Below, piece after piece: positions 1 to 8,477 of a DNA stretch of 64,000 bases. Origin of the DNA: Microbispora rosea subsp. aerata (GTDB taxonomy: Bacteria; Actinomycetota; Actinomycetes; Streptosporangiales; Streptosporangiaceae); the NCBI RefSeq assembly GCF_014647835.1, contig NZ_BMPY01000007.1, forward strand, positions 124,001 through 188,000. The letters run 5' to 3'. The notes beneath the pieces are model-generated. The model was not told where the DNA came from. It did no database searches and worked only from the letters and a program-made list of their open reading frames with translations. Each line of letters begins with the position of its first letter. Within the stretch, counting starts at the first letter, position 1. The translations under genes were made by a program, and so were the position numbers.

Positions 1-896
1 ACCGGCTGCAGGGCGCCCAGGGCGTACAGGACGAGCAGCGCGCACGTGATGAGGGCCAGCGGCCCGATGAGAGCGGTCCTCGGCCTGCTGTCGACCACCC
101 GCCCGATCAGGATCGTCCCCGCGACCCCGGAGATCCCGGCCGCGAGGAGCAGCGGGCTGAGCGCGGCGGGGGAGAAGCCGCCGAACTCCAGCAGGAACGG
201 CGTGATGTAGGTGTACGCGGTGAGGTGGCCGCCCACGCCGACGAAGGTGACGACGATGAGCAGCGCGAAGCGGCGCGCGTCCGGGGTCGTGCCGCGTCCC
301 GCCTCGCGCCGGTCGGCGCCCACCTGCCCGCGGCCGGGCAAGAGCGCCGCCAGGGTGACGCACGTGACCAGGCCGACCGCGGCGGCCAGGGCGAACGCGG
401 CCCGCCAGCCGACCTGCTGGCCGACCCAGGTGCCGGTCGGCACGCCGAGGACCGGCCCGAGTGCGCTGCCGATCGACATCCGGGCGATCGCGCGTCCCCG
501 GAACTCCGGAGGGAACATCGCCGCCGCGGCCGGGGCCGCGACGGCCCAAAACAGCGCCTGGGTGGCCGCGACCAGCAGCCGGGCGGCCAGCAGCGTCGGA
601 TAGTTCGGCGCCACGGCGGTGAGCAGCATCCCCGCGACGAAGACGGCCAGCGTGACGGTGAGCACCCTGCGCCGTGGCACCCGCTGGGTCAGGCGGGTGA
701 GCGGCAGCGACGCCAGCACCACGACCACGGCGTACCCGGTGACGAGCAGGCCGGTCTCGGACGGCGACCGGTCCAGGTCGGCCGCGATCACCGTGAGCAG
801 GCCGATGGGCAGCACCTCTGCGGTGACGTAGGTGAAGGCGCCGACGGCGAGGGCGACTAGCGCCCACGCTGCCCGGCGTCGCGTCGTAGGGTGCAC
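1..896 (-). CDS. MFS exporter (AraJ/Cmx-like), 3' end cut by window
   Basis: This is the first ~298 residues of a major facilitator of about 400 residues; the C-terminus lies outside the window. Translation from the GTG at 896 gives a short basic N-terminus, then TM1 with the TAEVLPIGLL signature and the GYAVVVVLASLP stretch typical of the DHA1 AraJ/Cmx drug and sugar efflux group, and a motif-A-like TQRVPRRR loop after TM2. An in-frame TAG lies nine codons upstream, and a GGGAAAGAGGG ribosome site sits just before the GTG, so the start is well supported. It probably exports a small toxic compound by proton antiport. The substrate cannot be told from sequence. Confidence 0.85.
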   Translation of the reverse strand, partial: MHPTTRRRAAWALVALAVGAFTYVTAEVLPIGLLTVIAADLDRSPSETGLLVTGYAVVVVLASLPLTRLTQRVPRRRVLTVTLAVFVAGMLLTAVAPNYPTLLAARLLVAATQALFWAVAAPAAAAMFPPEFRGRAIARMSIGSALGPVLGVPTGTWVGQQVGWRAAFALAAAVGLVTCVTLAALLPGRGQVGADRREAGRGTTPDARRFALLIVVTFVGVGGHLTAYTYITPFLLEFGGFSPAALSPLLLAAGISGVAGTILIGRVVDSRPRTALIGPLALITCALLVLYALGALQP

Positions 897-970
897 CCGG
901 CCCTCTTTCCCTGTTCTCGTCTAACGACGTTTTATCGGATATTTGGGGAAAAGGGAGGGCCTAAGGGATA

Positions 971-1014
971 TCTGACAAATGCCGCCTGTCGCGAGCAGGG
1001 CGTTCTTTGTCAGA
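971..1014. terminator. Long inverted repeat, probable terminator or operator
   Basis: TCTGACAAA at 971-979 pairs perfectly with TTTGTCAGA at 1006-1014, and the inner bases add a partial stem. It lies between the stop of the DUF2269-like gene and the start of the MFS exporter, both on the minus strand. It could end the first transcript or act as an operator for the second. A 9-bp direct repeat, CGGATATTT, flanks it at 936-944 and 1020-1028. There is no clear U tract. Confidence 0.45.
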
Positions 1015-1027
1015 CTCGGCGGATATT

Positions 1028-1459
1028 TCAGGGATTAAAGAAGACCATCAGGAAGAGGATGACGAGCCAGATCAGGGCGCTGATGCCGGACAGCGCCGCG
1101 ATACGCCCGGTCTGCACCTTCGCGTCATCCTCGGACGACTCGCTAGCCAGCGCCGCGATGGCCGTACGCTGGTCCCGTTCGACGATCACCAGCAGGACGG
1201 CCCCGACGACGAACAGCGTCATCGACACCGACAGGTATGGCGCGCCGAGCGCGCTGCGGCCGAGCAGGAGGCCGAACAGGAAGACTCCGAGCGTGAGCAG
1301 GCCGAACAGCCGCGTCGCGCGGTGCAGATAACGCAGCACGTTCACGTCACGCGCCCGGATGTAGCGCGGGGTGACGCTCGTGACCGCCGTCAGCGGACCG
1401 AGCGCGAAGATCGCGAACCCAATGTGCAGCCACAGCAGCAGATGGTCGAGAGGCGACAT
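1028..1459 (-). CDS. Small integral membrane protein, DUF2269-like
   Basis: A 143-residue hydrophobic protein with about four membrane segments (roughly residues 5-27, 48-68, 78-96 and 120-141). The N-terminal segment contains LHIGFAIFALGPLTAV followed by a short basic loop (RARD). This layout resembles the DUF2269 family of predicted membrane proteins. No catalytic residues are evident. It stands alone on the minus strand, 80 bases downstream of the 30-residue membrane peptide gene, and may share its transcript. Function unknown; the family assignment is from general pattern only. Confidence 0.7.
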   Translation of the reverse strand: MSPLDHLLLWLHIGFAIFALGPLTAVTSVTPRYIRARDVNVLRYLHRATRLFGLLTLGVFLFGLLLGRSALGAPYLSVSMTLFVVGAVLLVIVERDQRTAIAALASESSEDDAKVQTGRIAALSGISALIWLVILFLMVFFNP

Positions 1460-1538
1460 GGGCAGAGGCTATCGCCTGGCTGATCGGCTCCGCAGTCGCC
1501 CGGACGCGCCGGCGCGGGGCGCGTCGGACGCCGCGGAG

Positions 1539-1631
1539 TCACTTGCGGCGACGGGGACGGTTGTGCACCGCCAACTCGAACAGCACCGTCGTGAGGATCA
1601 TGAGGACGACGAGGCCGACCGCTGCGAACAT
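1539..1631 (-). CDS. 30-residue single-span membrane peptide
   Basis: An ATG preceded by a good GAAGGAG ribosome site (8-base spacing) opens a 30-codon frame ending TGA. The product starts MFAAVGLVVLMILTTVLFEL, one membrane helix, and ends in a strongly basic tail, VHNRPRRRK. Too short for routine gene calling, but the combination of ribosome site, helix and positive-inside tail is what real small membrane proteins show. It resembles KdpF only in size and no kdp genes are nearby. Role unknown. Confidence 0.55.
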   Translation of the reverse strand: MFAAVGLVVLMILTTVLFELAVHNRPRRRK

Positions 1632-1699
1632 GGGAGCGCTCCTTCCACCCGCATGTGGAACGACCAGCGCGAACAGGGGAATGCCTGTTTATCGTCCGC

Positions 1700-1723
1700 C
1701 GATTGCAACCCGGTCGGCAATCG
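1700..1723. promoter_or_regulatory. Inverted repeat upstream of the membrane peptide gene
   Basis: CGATTGC at 1700-1706 and GCAATCG at 1717-1723 form perfect 7-bp arms around a 10-base centre, about 70 bases upstream of the 30-residue membrane peptide gene. It could be a protein-binding site or the end of the SdpI-like gene's transcript. No dedicated regulator is adjacent. Confidence 0.3.
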
Positions 1724-1904
1724 ATTATCAACCCTCCGGATTAGTCGCGGACTCCCCGGATCACGGCCGCCGTCTCCCTTGCCGGTGGCCGTTACCCGGT
1801 GCTTTTCCGGTCTCCGCTCGCCCCGCGGCGTCTCATCCGCCCCCGATTCACGCCGGTATGCCTAGCCATGCCCGCATCTCACGCGGTCAATCGCCGCGCC
1901 GCGA

Positions 1905-2315
1905 TCACACCGGCCAACGGTCGGCGTCCTCCGGATCGGGGATTCGGCGCAGCGCGTGAAAGGTCCCCGCGAGCAGGAGGGTGACGCTGACGCCGACGGA
2001 CAGCAGCAGGGCGAGAAGGACGAAGTCCTCCGGCAGCAGCAGGACCAGGATGATCCCGGCGAACGCGACGACGCCGGCGGCGAGGGCCCAGGGCGCGGCG
2101 GCGGCGTGAACCTCGTACCAGACGTGCTCGCTGCGCGTCGTCCGCTTCGTACGGATGCCGAAGAGGGCGTTGGGAGCCAGGGTGCGGCGCGCTCCCATCC
2201 GGCCCATCATCGTGAACACGACGCCGAGGACGACCAGGCACGTGGCCGGCAAGACTCGCTCGCCGACGGTGGCCTGCGCCTGCGCCGCCGCGCCGGCCAG
2301 GGCAGATGCTGTCAT
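1905..2315 (-). CDS. SdpI-family membrane protein
   Basis: A 136-residue membrane protein with the SdpI hallmark between its first and second helices: PNALFGIRTKRTTRSEHVWYE, a close match to the family pattern PN..FGiRT..T..S...W. In Bacillus, SdpI gives immunity to the SdpC toxin; most actinobacterial members are uncharacterised. The ATG at 2315 is chosen because GAAGGAG lies 6 bases upstream; a longer frame to 2372 lacks a ribosome site. About three helices are visible: residues ~20-38, 70-90 and 95-120. It is separated from the VWA gene by 63 bases on the same strand and could be the last gene of that transcript. Confidence 0.8.
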   Translation of the reverse strand: MTASALAGAAAQAQATVGERVLPATCLVVLGVVFTMMGRMGARRTLAPNALFGIRTKRTTRSEHVWYEVHAAAAPWALAAGVVAFAGIILVLLLPEDFVLLALLLSVGVSVTLLLAGTFHALRRIPDPEDADRWPV

Positions 2316-2378
2316 GACGACTCCTTCCGCTCTCGCGTGCGTCTGCGTGGGCCTGCCGGCCGGCGGGAGCACGGCCGG

Positions 2379-4334
2379 TCAGCGGGTGCGGCGGGCGCGC
2401 AGGAAGTCGCTGACGACATACTCGCCGAGGCGTTCGGCGTCGGGGGAGAAGACGCGGCCGCCGTTGCGCCGGGCGACCTCGTCCACGAACTCCCGCAGCC
2501 GGTCGTCGGCGGCCAGCATGAAGACGTTGATCGTGGCGCGCCGCCGGGTCATCTTGTCGACCTCGGCGAGCGTCAGCGTGAGCGTCTCCCGCGAGGGCGG
2601 CCACTCGAACCGCGGCACGCCGTTGCGCATGAGGTGGGCCGTCGGCTCGCCGTCGGTCACGACCAGGACCACCGGCTCGAAGTCCGGGTGCCGGTCGAGG
2701 TGCCGGCCCGCGATCAGCAGCGCGTGGTGCAGGTTGGTGCCTTGGACCATGTCCCATTCGAGCCCGGCCAGCTCGTCGGGCCGCAGCACCCGCGCGTAGT
2801 TCGAGAACCCGATGATCTGCACGGCGTCCTGCGGGAACTTCGAGGCCACCAGCGCCTGCAGGGCGAGCGCGGTCTGCTTGGCCGCCGCCCAGGTGCCGCG
2901 CAGGGCCATCGAGTAGGACAGGTCCACCAGCAGGCAGACCGCCGCCGCCGAGCGCCGCTCCGTCTCGACCACCTCGAAGTCGTCCACCGACAGCGTGACG
3001 GGGGTGCCCCCGCCCCGCCGTACGCCGTTGACGACGGTGCGGACGACGTCGATGGGCTGCTCGTCGCCGAAGCGCCAGGGGCGGGTCGAACCGGTCGGCT
3101 CCCCGGCCGTGCCCGCGTCGCGCTGGTCGTGGTCGCCCCGGCGGCCCGACTCCAGCGAGGAGAACACTCGGCGCAGGGCGGTCTCGCCGAGGCGGCGTAC
3201 GGCCTTGGGAGTCAGCTCCAGCTTCCCGCGGTTGCGCCGCAGATAGCCCTGGGCCTCCAGCTCGCGCTCGACCTGCCGCAACGCCTCCAGGTCGTCCACG
3301 GCGGAGCGGCCGAGCGCCCGCCGGACGGCGGCCTCGTCGATGTCGTCGAGCCGCGCGCCGGGGTAGTCCTGGCGGAGCGCGGCCTCCAGGTCGCCGAGGT
3401 CGGCCAGCTCCTGCAGGGCCGTCACCGCGTCGCCCATGCCCATCGGCTGCTCGCCCGACACCCGTTCGGGGGCGCCCCAGGCCAGGTCGGGGCGGCGGGT
3501 GTAGAGGGCGTCGCCCAGGCGGCGCATCTGCTCGGCCAGGCCGGCCTGCTCCAGCGTGTGGTTGATCAGCGCGGCCAGCTCTTCGCGCTGCTCCGGGGTG
3601 AGCGAGGCCAGCAGCCGCTGCGCGGCGGCGGCGCGGCGGGCGAGCTGGTCGACCAGCTCGTCCAGGTTGCGCGGGTTCTCGGGGAACATGTCCCCGTATT
3701 TCTGCATGAACCGGTTGAAGTCTTCTTGGGTGTGCTCACCTCGGGCGTCCCGGTCCAGCATGTCGTTGAGGTCCGACATCATCTGCCGGACCCGCTCCAT
3801 CGCGGCCGGGTCGGGGTTGGCCAGCGCGTCGCGCATCCCGCGGAACTGGCTGTCGAGGACCTCCCGGCGCAGCAGGTCGCGCAGCTCCTCGAACGTCCGC
3901 CGCGCGGCGGCCGAGCGCCAGTCGTAGCCGGCCAGCTCCTGTACGGCGCGGGCGGTGTCGGAGGGAAGCGCGTCGAGCGCCGCCTCGCGGAAGCGGGCGT
4001 CGTCGGAGGGATCGGGGAACAGCTCGGCCCGCTCCTGGCCGATCGCCTTGTCCAGCAGGGCGCGCACCCGCTCCAGCGTCCCGTCGAGCCGCGTGTTCTC
4101 CCGCAGGTCGCGGCGGCGCCGCCGTACCGCGCGGAGCAGCTCGTCCAGGCCGCGCCGGTCGGGGGCGCCGGGCAGCCCGCGCCGCAGCAGGTCGCGCAGC
4201 GCGTCGAGCGGCGTCGAGCCGGACAGGATGGCGTCGCCCATCTCGTCCAGGGCCGACCGTACGTCATAGGGCGGGGCCAGCGGATCCGGCCCGTCGCGAT
4301 ACTCCCCGTAGACGTAGGACACGCGACCACGCAA
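2379..4334 (-). CDS. VWA-domain protein, CoxE/COG4867-like partner of AAA+ ATPase
   Basis: A 651-residue soluble protein. Residues 1-440 are charged and helical with no recognised catalytic site. A von Willebrand A domain occupies about 465-640, opening with the MIDAS motif DLSYSM (D471-x-S-x-S), then TNLHHAL and VVTDGEP for the remaining metal ligands. Proteins of this type pair with MoxR or ChlI-like AAA+ ATPases as metal-chelatase or chaperone complexes, and the next gene upstream (4428-5837) is exactly such an ATPase, 93 bases away on the same strand. The client is unknown. No membrane segment or signal peptide is seen, so it acts in the cytoplasm. Confidence 0.85.
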   Translation of the reverse strand: MRGRVSYVYGEYRDGPDPLAPPYDVRSALDEMGDAILSGSTPLDALRDLLRRGLPGAPDRRGLDELLRAVRRRRRDLRENTRLDGTLERVRALLDKAIGQERAELFPDPSDDARFREAALDALPSDTARAVQELAGYDWRSAAARRTFEELRDLLRREVLDSQFRGMRDALANPDPAAMERVRQMMSDLNDMLDRDARGEHTQEDFNRFMQKYGDMFPENPRNLDELVDQLARRAAAAQRLLASLTPEQREELAALINHTLEQAGLAEQMRRLGDALYTRRPDLAWGAPERVSGEQPMGMGDAVTALQELADLGDLEAALRQDYPGARLDDIDEAAVRRALGRSAVDDLEALRQVERELEAQGYLRRNRGKLELTPKAVRRLGETALRRVFSSLESGRRGDHDQRDAGTAGEPTGSTRPWRFGDEQPIDVVRTVVNGVRRGGGTPVTLSVDDFEVVETERRSAAAVCLLVDLSYSMALRGTWAAAKQTALALQALVASKFPQDAVQIIGFSNYARVLRPDELAGLEWDMVQGTNLHHALLIAGRHLDRHPDFEPVVLVVTDGEPTAHLMRNGVPRFEWPPSRETLTLTLAEVDKMTRRRATINVFMLAADDRLREFVDEVARRNGGRVFSPDAERLGEYVVSDFLRARRTR

Positions 4335-4427
4335 CCTTTCAGGGCCATCCCGCCTGCGTCGAATCGGTGCGTCCGACGGGACCGGCGAGTTCGTTCGGTT
4401 GGGTAAGGGGACGGGGCCCGCCCCGGC

Positions 4428-5837
4428 TCAGGTCCGGTAGACGGAACCGCCGTCCTTCTCGTCCTTGGACAGCCTGCGCATCAGGTAGAGCCCTTCGAGC
4501 GTGAACTCCAGCGCCGCCGCGGCGTGGCCGGGAGACTCGTCGCCCTCGCCCATGCCGAGCCTGGCCATGATCTTCGACAGGCCCTCGACCCGGCCGATCC
4601 TGCGCAGCAGCTCGTGCGCCGGCACCAGCTCGCCCGACTCGACCTGCGCGCCCTCGGCGAACTTGTCGAGCAGCGGCGCGAGGTCGGCCCCGCCGAGGGA
4701 GACGCGGAAGGTCTCGGCCGTGGCGCGGCGCAGCAGGTGGGCGAGCACCTCGATCTCCCGCCCCTCCTCGCTGACCTCGAACTCGACCTTGCCGCGCAGC
4801 GTGTGGACCACGGCGGGCAGGTCGCACACGCGGGTGACGGGCCGCTCCTCCCCGGTCAGCGCGGCCCGCCGTACGGCGGAGGCGGCGGCGGTCTCGGCGG
4901 CGGCGATCGAGAAACGGGCCGACACGCCCGACCGGGAGTCGACGGCGGTGGACTCGCGGACCAGCCGGGTGAACCGGGCGATCACCTCCACCAGGTGATC
5001 GGGCAGGTCCGCGCCGAGGGCGTCGAGGTCGGCCTCCTGGCGGATCAGGACCAGCTCGTCCTCGACCGTACGGGGGTAGTGCGTGCGGATCTCGGCGCCG
5101 AAGCGGTCCTTCAGCGGGGTGATGATCCGGCCCCGGTTGGTGTAGTCCTCGGGGTTGGCGCTGGCGATCAGCAGGATGTCGAGGGGAAGCCGCAGGTTGT
5201 AGCCCCGGACCTGGATGTCGCGCTCCTCCAGCACGTTGAGCAGCGCCACCTGGATGCGCTCGGCCAGGTCGGGCAGCTCGTTGACGGAGAAGACGCCCCG
5301 GTTGGTCCGGGGGACCAGGCCGTAGTGGACCGTCTCCGGGTCGCCGAGCGTGCGGCCCTCGGCGATCTTGATGGGGTCGACGTCGCCGATCAGGTCGCCG
5401 ACCGAGGTGTCCGGAGTGGCCAGCTTCTCGCCGTACCGGTCCTCGCGGTGCCTCCACGCGATCGGCAGGTCGTCGCCGTGCTCGGCGGCCAGCCGCCGGC
5501 ACCGGACGCACACCGGCGCGTACGGGTGGTCGTTGATCTCGCAGCCCGCGACCACGGGCGACCACTCGTCGAGCAGCCCGGTGACGGTGCGGATCAGACG
5601 GGTCTTGCCCTGGCCGCGCTCGCCGAGGAGCACGAGGTCGTGACCCGCGATCAGCGCCCTCTCCAGGTGCGGCAGGACGGTGTCGTCGAAGCCGACGATG
5701 CCGGGGAACCGGGTCTCGCCGGCCCGCAGCCGGGCCAGCAGGTTCTCCCTGATCTCGGCCTTGACCGTTCGGTATCGGTGTCCGCTCTCGCGCAGTTCAC
5801 GCAGAGTGCTGGGGGCAGGCGTGGGCGATTTGTGCAC
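4428..5837 (-). CDS. AAA+ ATPase, magnesium-chelatase subunit I-like
   Basis: A 469-residue AAA+ ATPase. Walker A is GERGQGKT at residues 72-79. The Walker B/sensor region runs through NELPDL and ILLIASANPEDYT, which matches the ChlI/MoxR group. After Walker A there is an insert with C99, C110 and C113 (HPYAPVCVRCRR) that could bind zinc, unlike classic ChlI. It is followed by the VWA-domain gene, and the pair is probably a two-component AAA+/VWA machine. No chlorophyll, cobalamin or CO-dehydrogenase genes are near, so true metal chelation into a tetrapyrrole is unlikely. Start: first ATG after a promoter-sized gap to the divergent FIST gene. Confidence 0.85.
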   Translation of the reverse strand: MHKSPTPAPSTLRELRESGHRYRTVKAEIRENLLARLRAGETRFPGIVGFDDTVLPHLERALIAGHDLVLLGERGQGKTRLIRTVTGLLDEWSPVVAGCEINDHPYAPVCVRCRRLAAEHGDDLPIAWRHREDRYGEKLATPDTSVGDLIGDVDPIKIAEGRTLGDPETVHYGLVPRTNRGVFSVNELPDLAERIQVALLNVLEERDIQVRGYNLRLPLDILLIASANPEDYTNRGRIITPLKDRFGAEIRTHYPRTVEDELVLIRQEADLDALGADLPDHLVEVIARFTRLVRESTAVDSRSGVSARFSIAAAETAAASAVRRAALTGEERPVTRVCDLPAVVHTLRGKVEFEVSEEGREIEVLAHLLRRATAETFRVSLGGADLAPLLDKFAEGAQVESGELVPAHELLRRIGRVEGLSKIMARLGMGEGDESPGHAAAALEFTLEGLYLMRRLSKDEKDGGSVYRT

Positions 5838-5998
5838 GGCATCGAGCCTACGTCCCCGCGGACGATCCGGCAGGCGAGTTTCAGCGGACGCGGCGGGGGG
5901 ACGTGACCCAATTGGCCGGGCGGCCGGCGCGTTGACCTCCGTTCAGTGGGGAGAATCGGCCCAAGGAAACTTAGTCGCGGAGGAAGAGAGGGCGAGAC

Positions 5999-7357
5999 AT
6001 GGCGGTATTGACGAGCCGCTTCGCCGACGGTCTCGCCGTGGGCGCCAACCTGGTGGAGGCCGCCGAGACGGCCGTACGCCAGGCGTTGGCCGGCCTGTCG
6101 GGTCCGCCAGACCTGGTGTGCTTCTTCATCTGCGGAGACGACCCCGACGACGTCGCCAGGGCGGGCCAGCGGGCGATGTCCGTGGCCTCGGGGGCCGACG
6201 TGATCGGCTGCAGCGCGACCGGCGTGATCGGGCACGGCCAGGGGGTGGAGCTGACCCCCGCCGTGAGCGCCTGGGCGGCGTCCCTCGGCGGCGCCAGGAT
6301 CGACACCTTCGCCCTGGAGACGCTCAGGACGGAGGACAGGTTCGTGGTCGTGGGGCTGCCCGAGCGCGTCCCCGACGACCGGGTGGCGATCCTGCTCGCC
6401 GATCCCTACAGCTTCCCCACCGACGCGTTCATCGAGCACTCGCACGAGGTGCTGGGCAGCCTGCCGATCGTCGGCGGCCTGGCCAACGGGCTCCAGGGCC
6501 GGGGCTCGGTGCGGCTGTTCGCCAACGGGGAGGTCCACGACTCCGGCGCGATCGGCGTGGTCATCGGCGGCGCGGTGAACGTCGGCACCGTCGTGAGCCA
6601 GGGCTGCCGGCCGATCGGGCCGTCCATGGTCGTCACCCGGGCCGAGGACAACGTGCTGCTGGAGCTCGCCGGCCAGCCCGCCCTGGCGCGCCTGGAGGAC
6701 ATCGTCAGCGCCCTCGACGAGGAAGACCGCGAGCTGGTCGCCGCCGGCTTACAGATCGGCATCGTGATGGACGAGTACGCCGAGCGCCACGAACGCGGCG
6801 ACTTCCTGATCCGGGGCGTCATCGGCATCGACCCCGAGCGGGAGGCGGTGGCCGTCGGCGATGTGATCGAGGTCGGCAGGACCGTGCGGTTCCAGGTCAG
6901 GGACGCCGAGGCCGCCGACGAGGACCTCTACGAACTGCTCGACGCCCACCTGCGGCAGCACTCCGGCCGCATCGAGGGCGCGCTGCTGTTCTCCTGCAAC
7001 GGCCGGGGCTCGGGCATGTTCGGCTCGGCCGACCACGACGCGCTCGCCGTACGGGAGACGCTCGGGCCGATCGGGATGGCGGGCTTCTTCGCCGCGGGCG
7101 AGGTCGGCCCGGTCGGCGGGCACAACCACGTCCACGGCTTCACCGCGTCGTTGCTCGTCTTCTCCGGCGATCCGGGCTTCCCGGGCGGTACGGGATTCTC
7201 GGGGGGTACGGGGTTATCCGGCGGCGGCCCGGGCTTCTCCGGAGGGCCGGGTTTGCCCGGCGGTCCCGGTTTCTCCGGCGGCCCGGGATATCCCGGTGAT
7301 CCAGGCTTTTCTGGCGGTCCGGGCTTTACCGGCGGCGGCCCGGGAGCGGGCGCGTGA
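5999..7357 (+). CDS. FIST-domain sensor protein with collagen-like tail
   Basis: A 452-residue protein with FIST_N (about 35-225) and FIST_C (about 226-375), the ligand-sensing module thought to bind small molecules such as amino acids. Family landmarks are GCSATGVIG near residue 70, FSCNGRG near 335 and GFFAAGEVGPVGG near 365. Unusually, residues 391-452 form about ten near-hexad repeats of the type PGFSGG, a glycine/proline tail like collagen or elastin. The ribosome site is GAGGAAGAGAGG. The stop overlaps the GTG of the ROK kinase gene (GTGA), so the two are translationally coupled. No HAMP, kinase or GGDEF output domain is attached, so signal output is unclear. Confidence 0.85.
   Translation: MAVLTSRFADGLAVGANLVEAAETAVRQALAGLSGPPDLVCFFICGDDPDDVARAGQRAMSVASGADVIGCSATGVIGHGQGVELTPAVSAWAASLGGARIDTFALETLRTEDRFVVVGLPERVPDDRVAILLADPYSFPTDAFIEHSHEVLGSLPIVGGLANGLQGRGSVRLFANGEVHDSGAIGVVIGGAVNVGTVVSQGCRPIGPSMVVTRAEDNVLLELAGQPALARLEDIVSALDEEDRELVAAGLQIGIVMDEYAERHERGDFLIRGVIGIDPEREAVAVGDVIEVGRTVRFQVRDAEAADEDLYELLDAHLRQHSGRIEGALLFSCNGRGSGMFGSADHDALAVRETLGPIGMAGFFAAGEVGPVGGHNHVHGFTASLLVFSGDPGFPGGTGFSGGTGLSGGGPGFSGGPGLPGGPGFSGGPGYPGDPGFSGGPGFTGGGPGAGA
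7169..7354 (+). repeat. In-frame PGxxGG-type tandem repeat region
   Basis: About ten degenerate 18-bp units encode D/T/P-G-x-S/P/T-G-G hexads at the 3' end of the FIST gene. Third codon positions vary between units, so the protein pattern seems selected rather than the DNA being freshly duplicated. Repeats of this kind are prone to slippage and length change between strains. Confidence 0.8.
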
Positions 7358-8322
7358 GCGACCTCACCGTGGCCGTCGACATCGGCGGCACGAAGTTCGC
7401 GGTCGGCCTGGTGGAGCCGGACGGGCGGGTCGTGGCCGCCGAGCGGGCCGCCACCCCGCGGGGCGCCGACGCGGAGACGCTGTGGCGGACGCTGACCGAT
7501 CTGCTCGACCGGCTGGACGTGCCCGCCGCGCTCGCCGGCGTGGGCGTCGGCTGCGGCGGCCCGATGACCTGGCCGGAGGGGGAGGTCTCCCCGCTCAACA
7601 TGGGCGGCTGGCGCGGCTTCCCGCTGCGCGCCAGGCTGGCCGAGCGGTTCCCCGGCGTTCCGGTCCGCATCCACAACGACGCGATCTGCCTGGCCGTCGC
7701 CGAGCACTGGCGCGGCGCCGGGCGGGGGAGCGCCGCGATGCTCGGGATGGTCGTGTCGACCGGCGTCGGCGGCGGGCTGATCCTCGGCGGCAGGCTCATC
7801 GACGGCGGGACGGGCAACGCGGGGCACATCGGCCATGTGGTGGTCGACCCCGGCGGCCCGCCGTGCGGCTGCGGCGGCAACGGCTGCCTGGAGGCGATCG
7901 CCCGCGGGCCGGGCCTCGCCGCCTGGGCGCTCGCCCAGGGCTGGTCGCCCGGCGAGGCCGTCACCGAAGGCGGCCTGTACCGGGAGGAGGGGAAGGCCAC
8001 CGCGCGCCAGTTGGCCGCCGACGCGGCGGCCGGCGACCCGATCGCGCTGGCCGCGATGGCCAGGGCCGGGCGCGCCCTCGGCATCGCGATCGCCTCGGCC
8101 GTCAACCTGTGCGACCTCGACCTCGTGACCGTCGGCGGCGGGCTCAGCCAGGCGGGCGACCTGCTGTTCGCGCCGCTGGAGGAGGCGCTGCTGGAGCACA
8201 CCCGGATGGGCTTCGCCGGGCGGGTGCGGGTCGTGCCCGCCGCGCTCGGCCAGGACGCCGGTCTCGTCGGCGCCGCCGCCCTCGTGATCGCCGGGGACAG
8301 GTACTGGTCTCCCTCTCTCTGA
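7354..8322 (+). CDS. ROK-family sugar kinase (glucokinase-like)
   Basis: A 322-residue ROK kinase without an N-terminal DNA-binding domain, so an enzyme rather than a NagC/XylR repressor. It has the ATP-binding motif DIGGTKFAVG near residue 6, VSTGVGGG in the phosphate-binding region, and the zinc-containing ROK signature GHIGHVVVD followed by CGCGGNGCLE, with the catalytic Asp in HNDAICLA. It should phosphorylate glucose or a related hexose at O6. It starts at a GTG that overlaps the FIST stop, so expression is tied to the FIST protein. Glucokinase is plausible, but other hexose specificities cannot be excluded. Confidence 0.85.
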   Translation: MSDLTVAVDIGGTKFAVGLVEPDGRVVAAERAATPRGADAETLWRTLTDLLDRLDVPAALAGVGVGCGGPMTWPEGEVSPLNMGGWRGFPLRARLAERFPGVPVRIHNDAICLAVAEHWRGAGRGSAAMLGMVVSTGVGGGLILGGRLIDGGTGNAGHIGHVVVDPGGPPCGCGGNGCLEAIARGPGLAAWALAQGWSPGEAVTEGGLYREEGKATARQLAADAAAGDPIALAAMARAGRALGIAIASAVNLCDLDLVTVGGGLSQAGDLLFAPLEEALLEHTRMGFAGRVRVVPAALGQDAGLVGAAALVIAGDRYWSPSL

Positions 8323-8477
8323 TCTTCGCCTCGTCGCGTCGCCCGGAGCGTTGCCGTCGTCCGCCGTGGCCTCATGATGCACCGATTCGGACACCGCTCC
8401 GTACGGCTTTCGGTCGCGGCACCGGCCACCCGGACTCTGAAGACGTGTCGCGTTCCGAGACCTGTGATGATTGGCCC

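Noticed and set aside
225-860. Plus-strand frame of 211 residues rich in Arg, Asp and Gly
   Set aside because: It lies antisense to a clear MFS gene and has the composition of a third-position shadow in high-GC DNA.
1956-4406. 816-residue plus-strand frame
   Set aside because: Antisense to the SdpI-like and VWA genes; no domain and repetitive charged composition typical of shadows.
7169-7354. Possible CRISPR or satellite-type repeat
   Set aside because: It is an in-frame coding repeat with varied third positions, not constant repeats with unique spacers.
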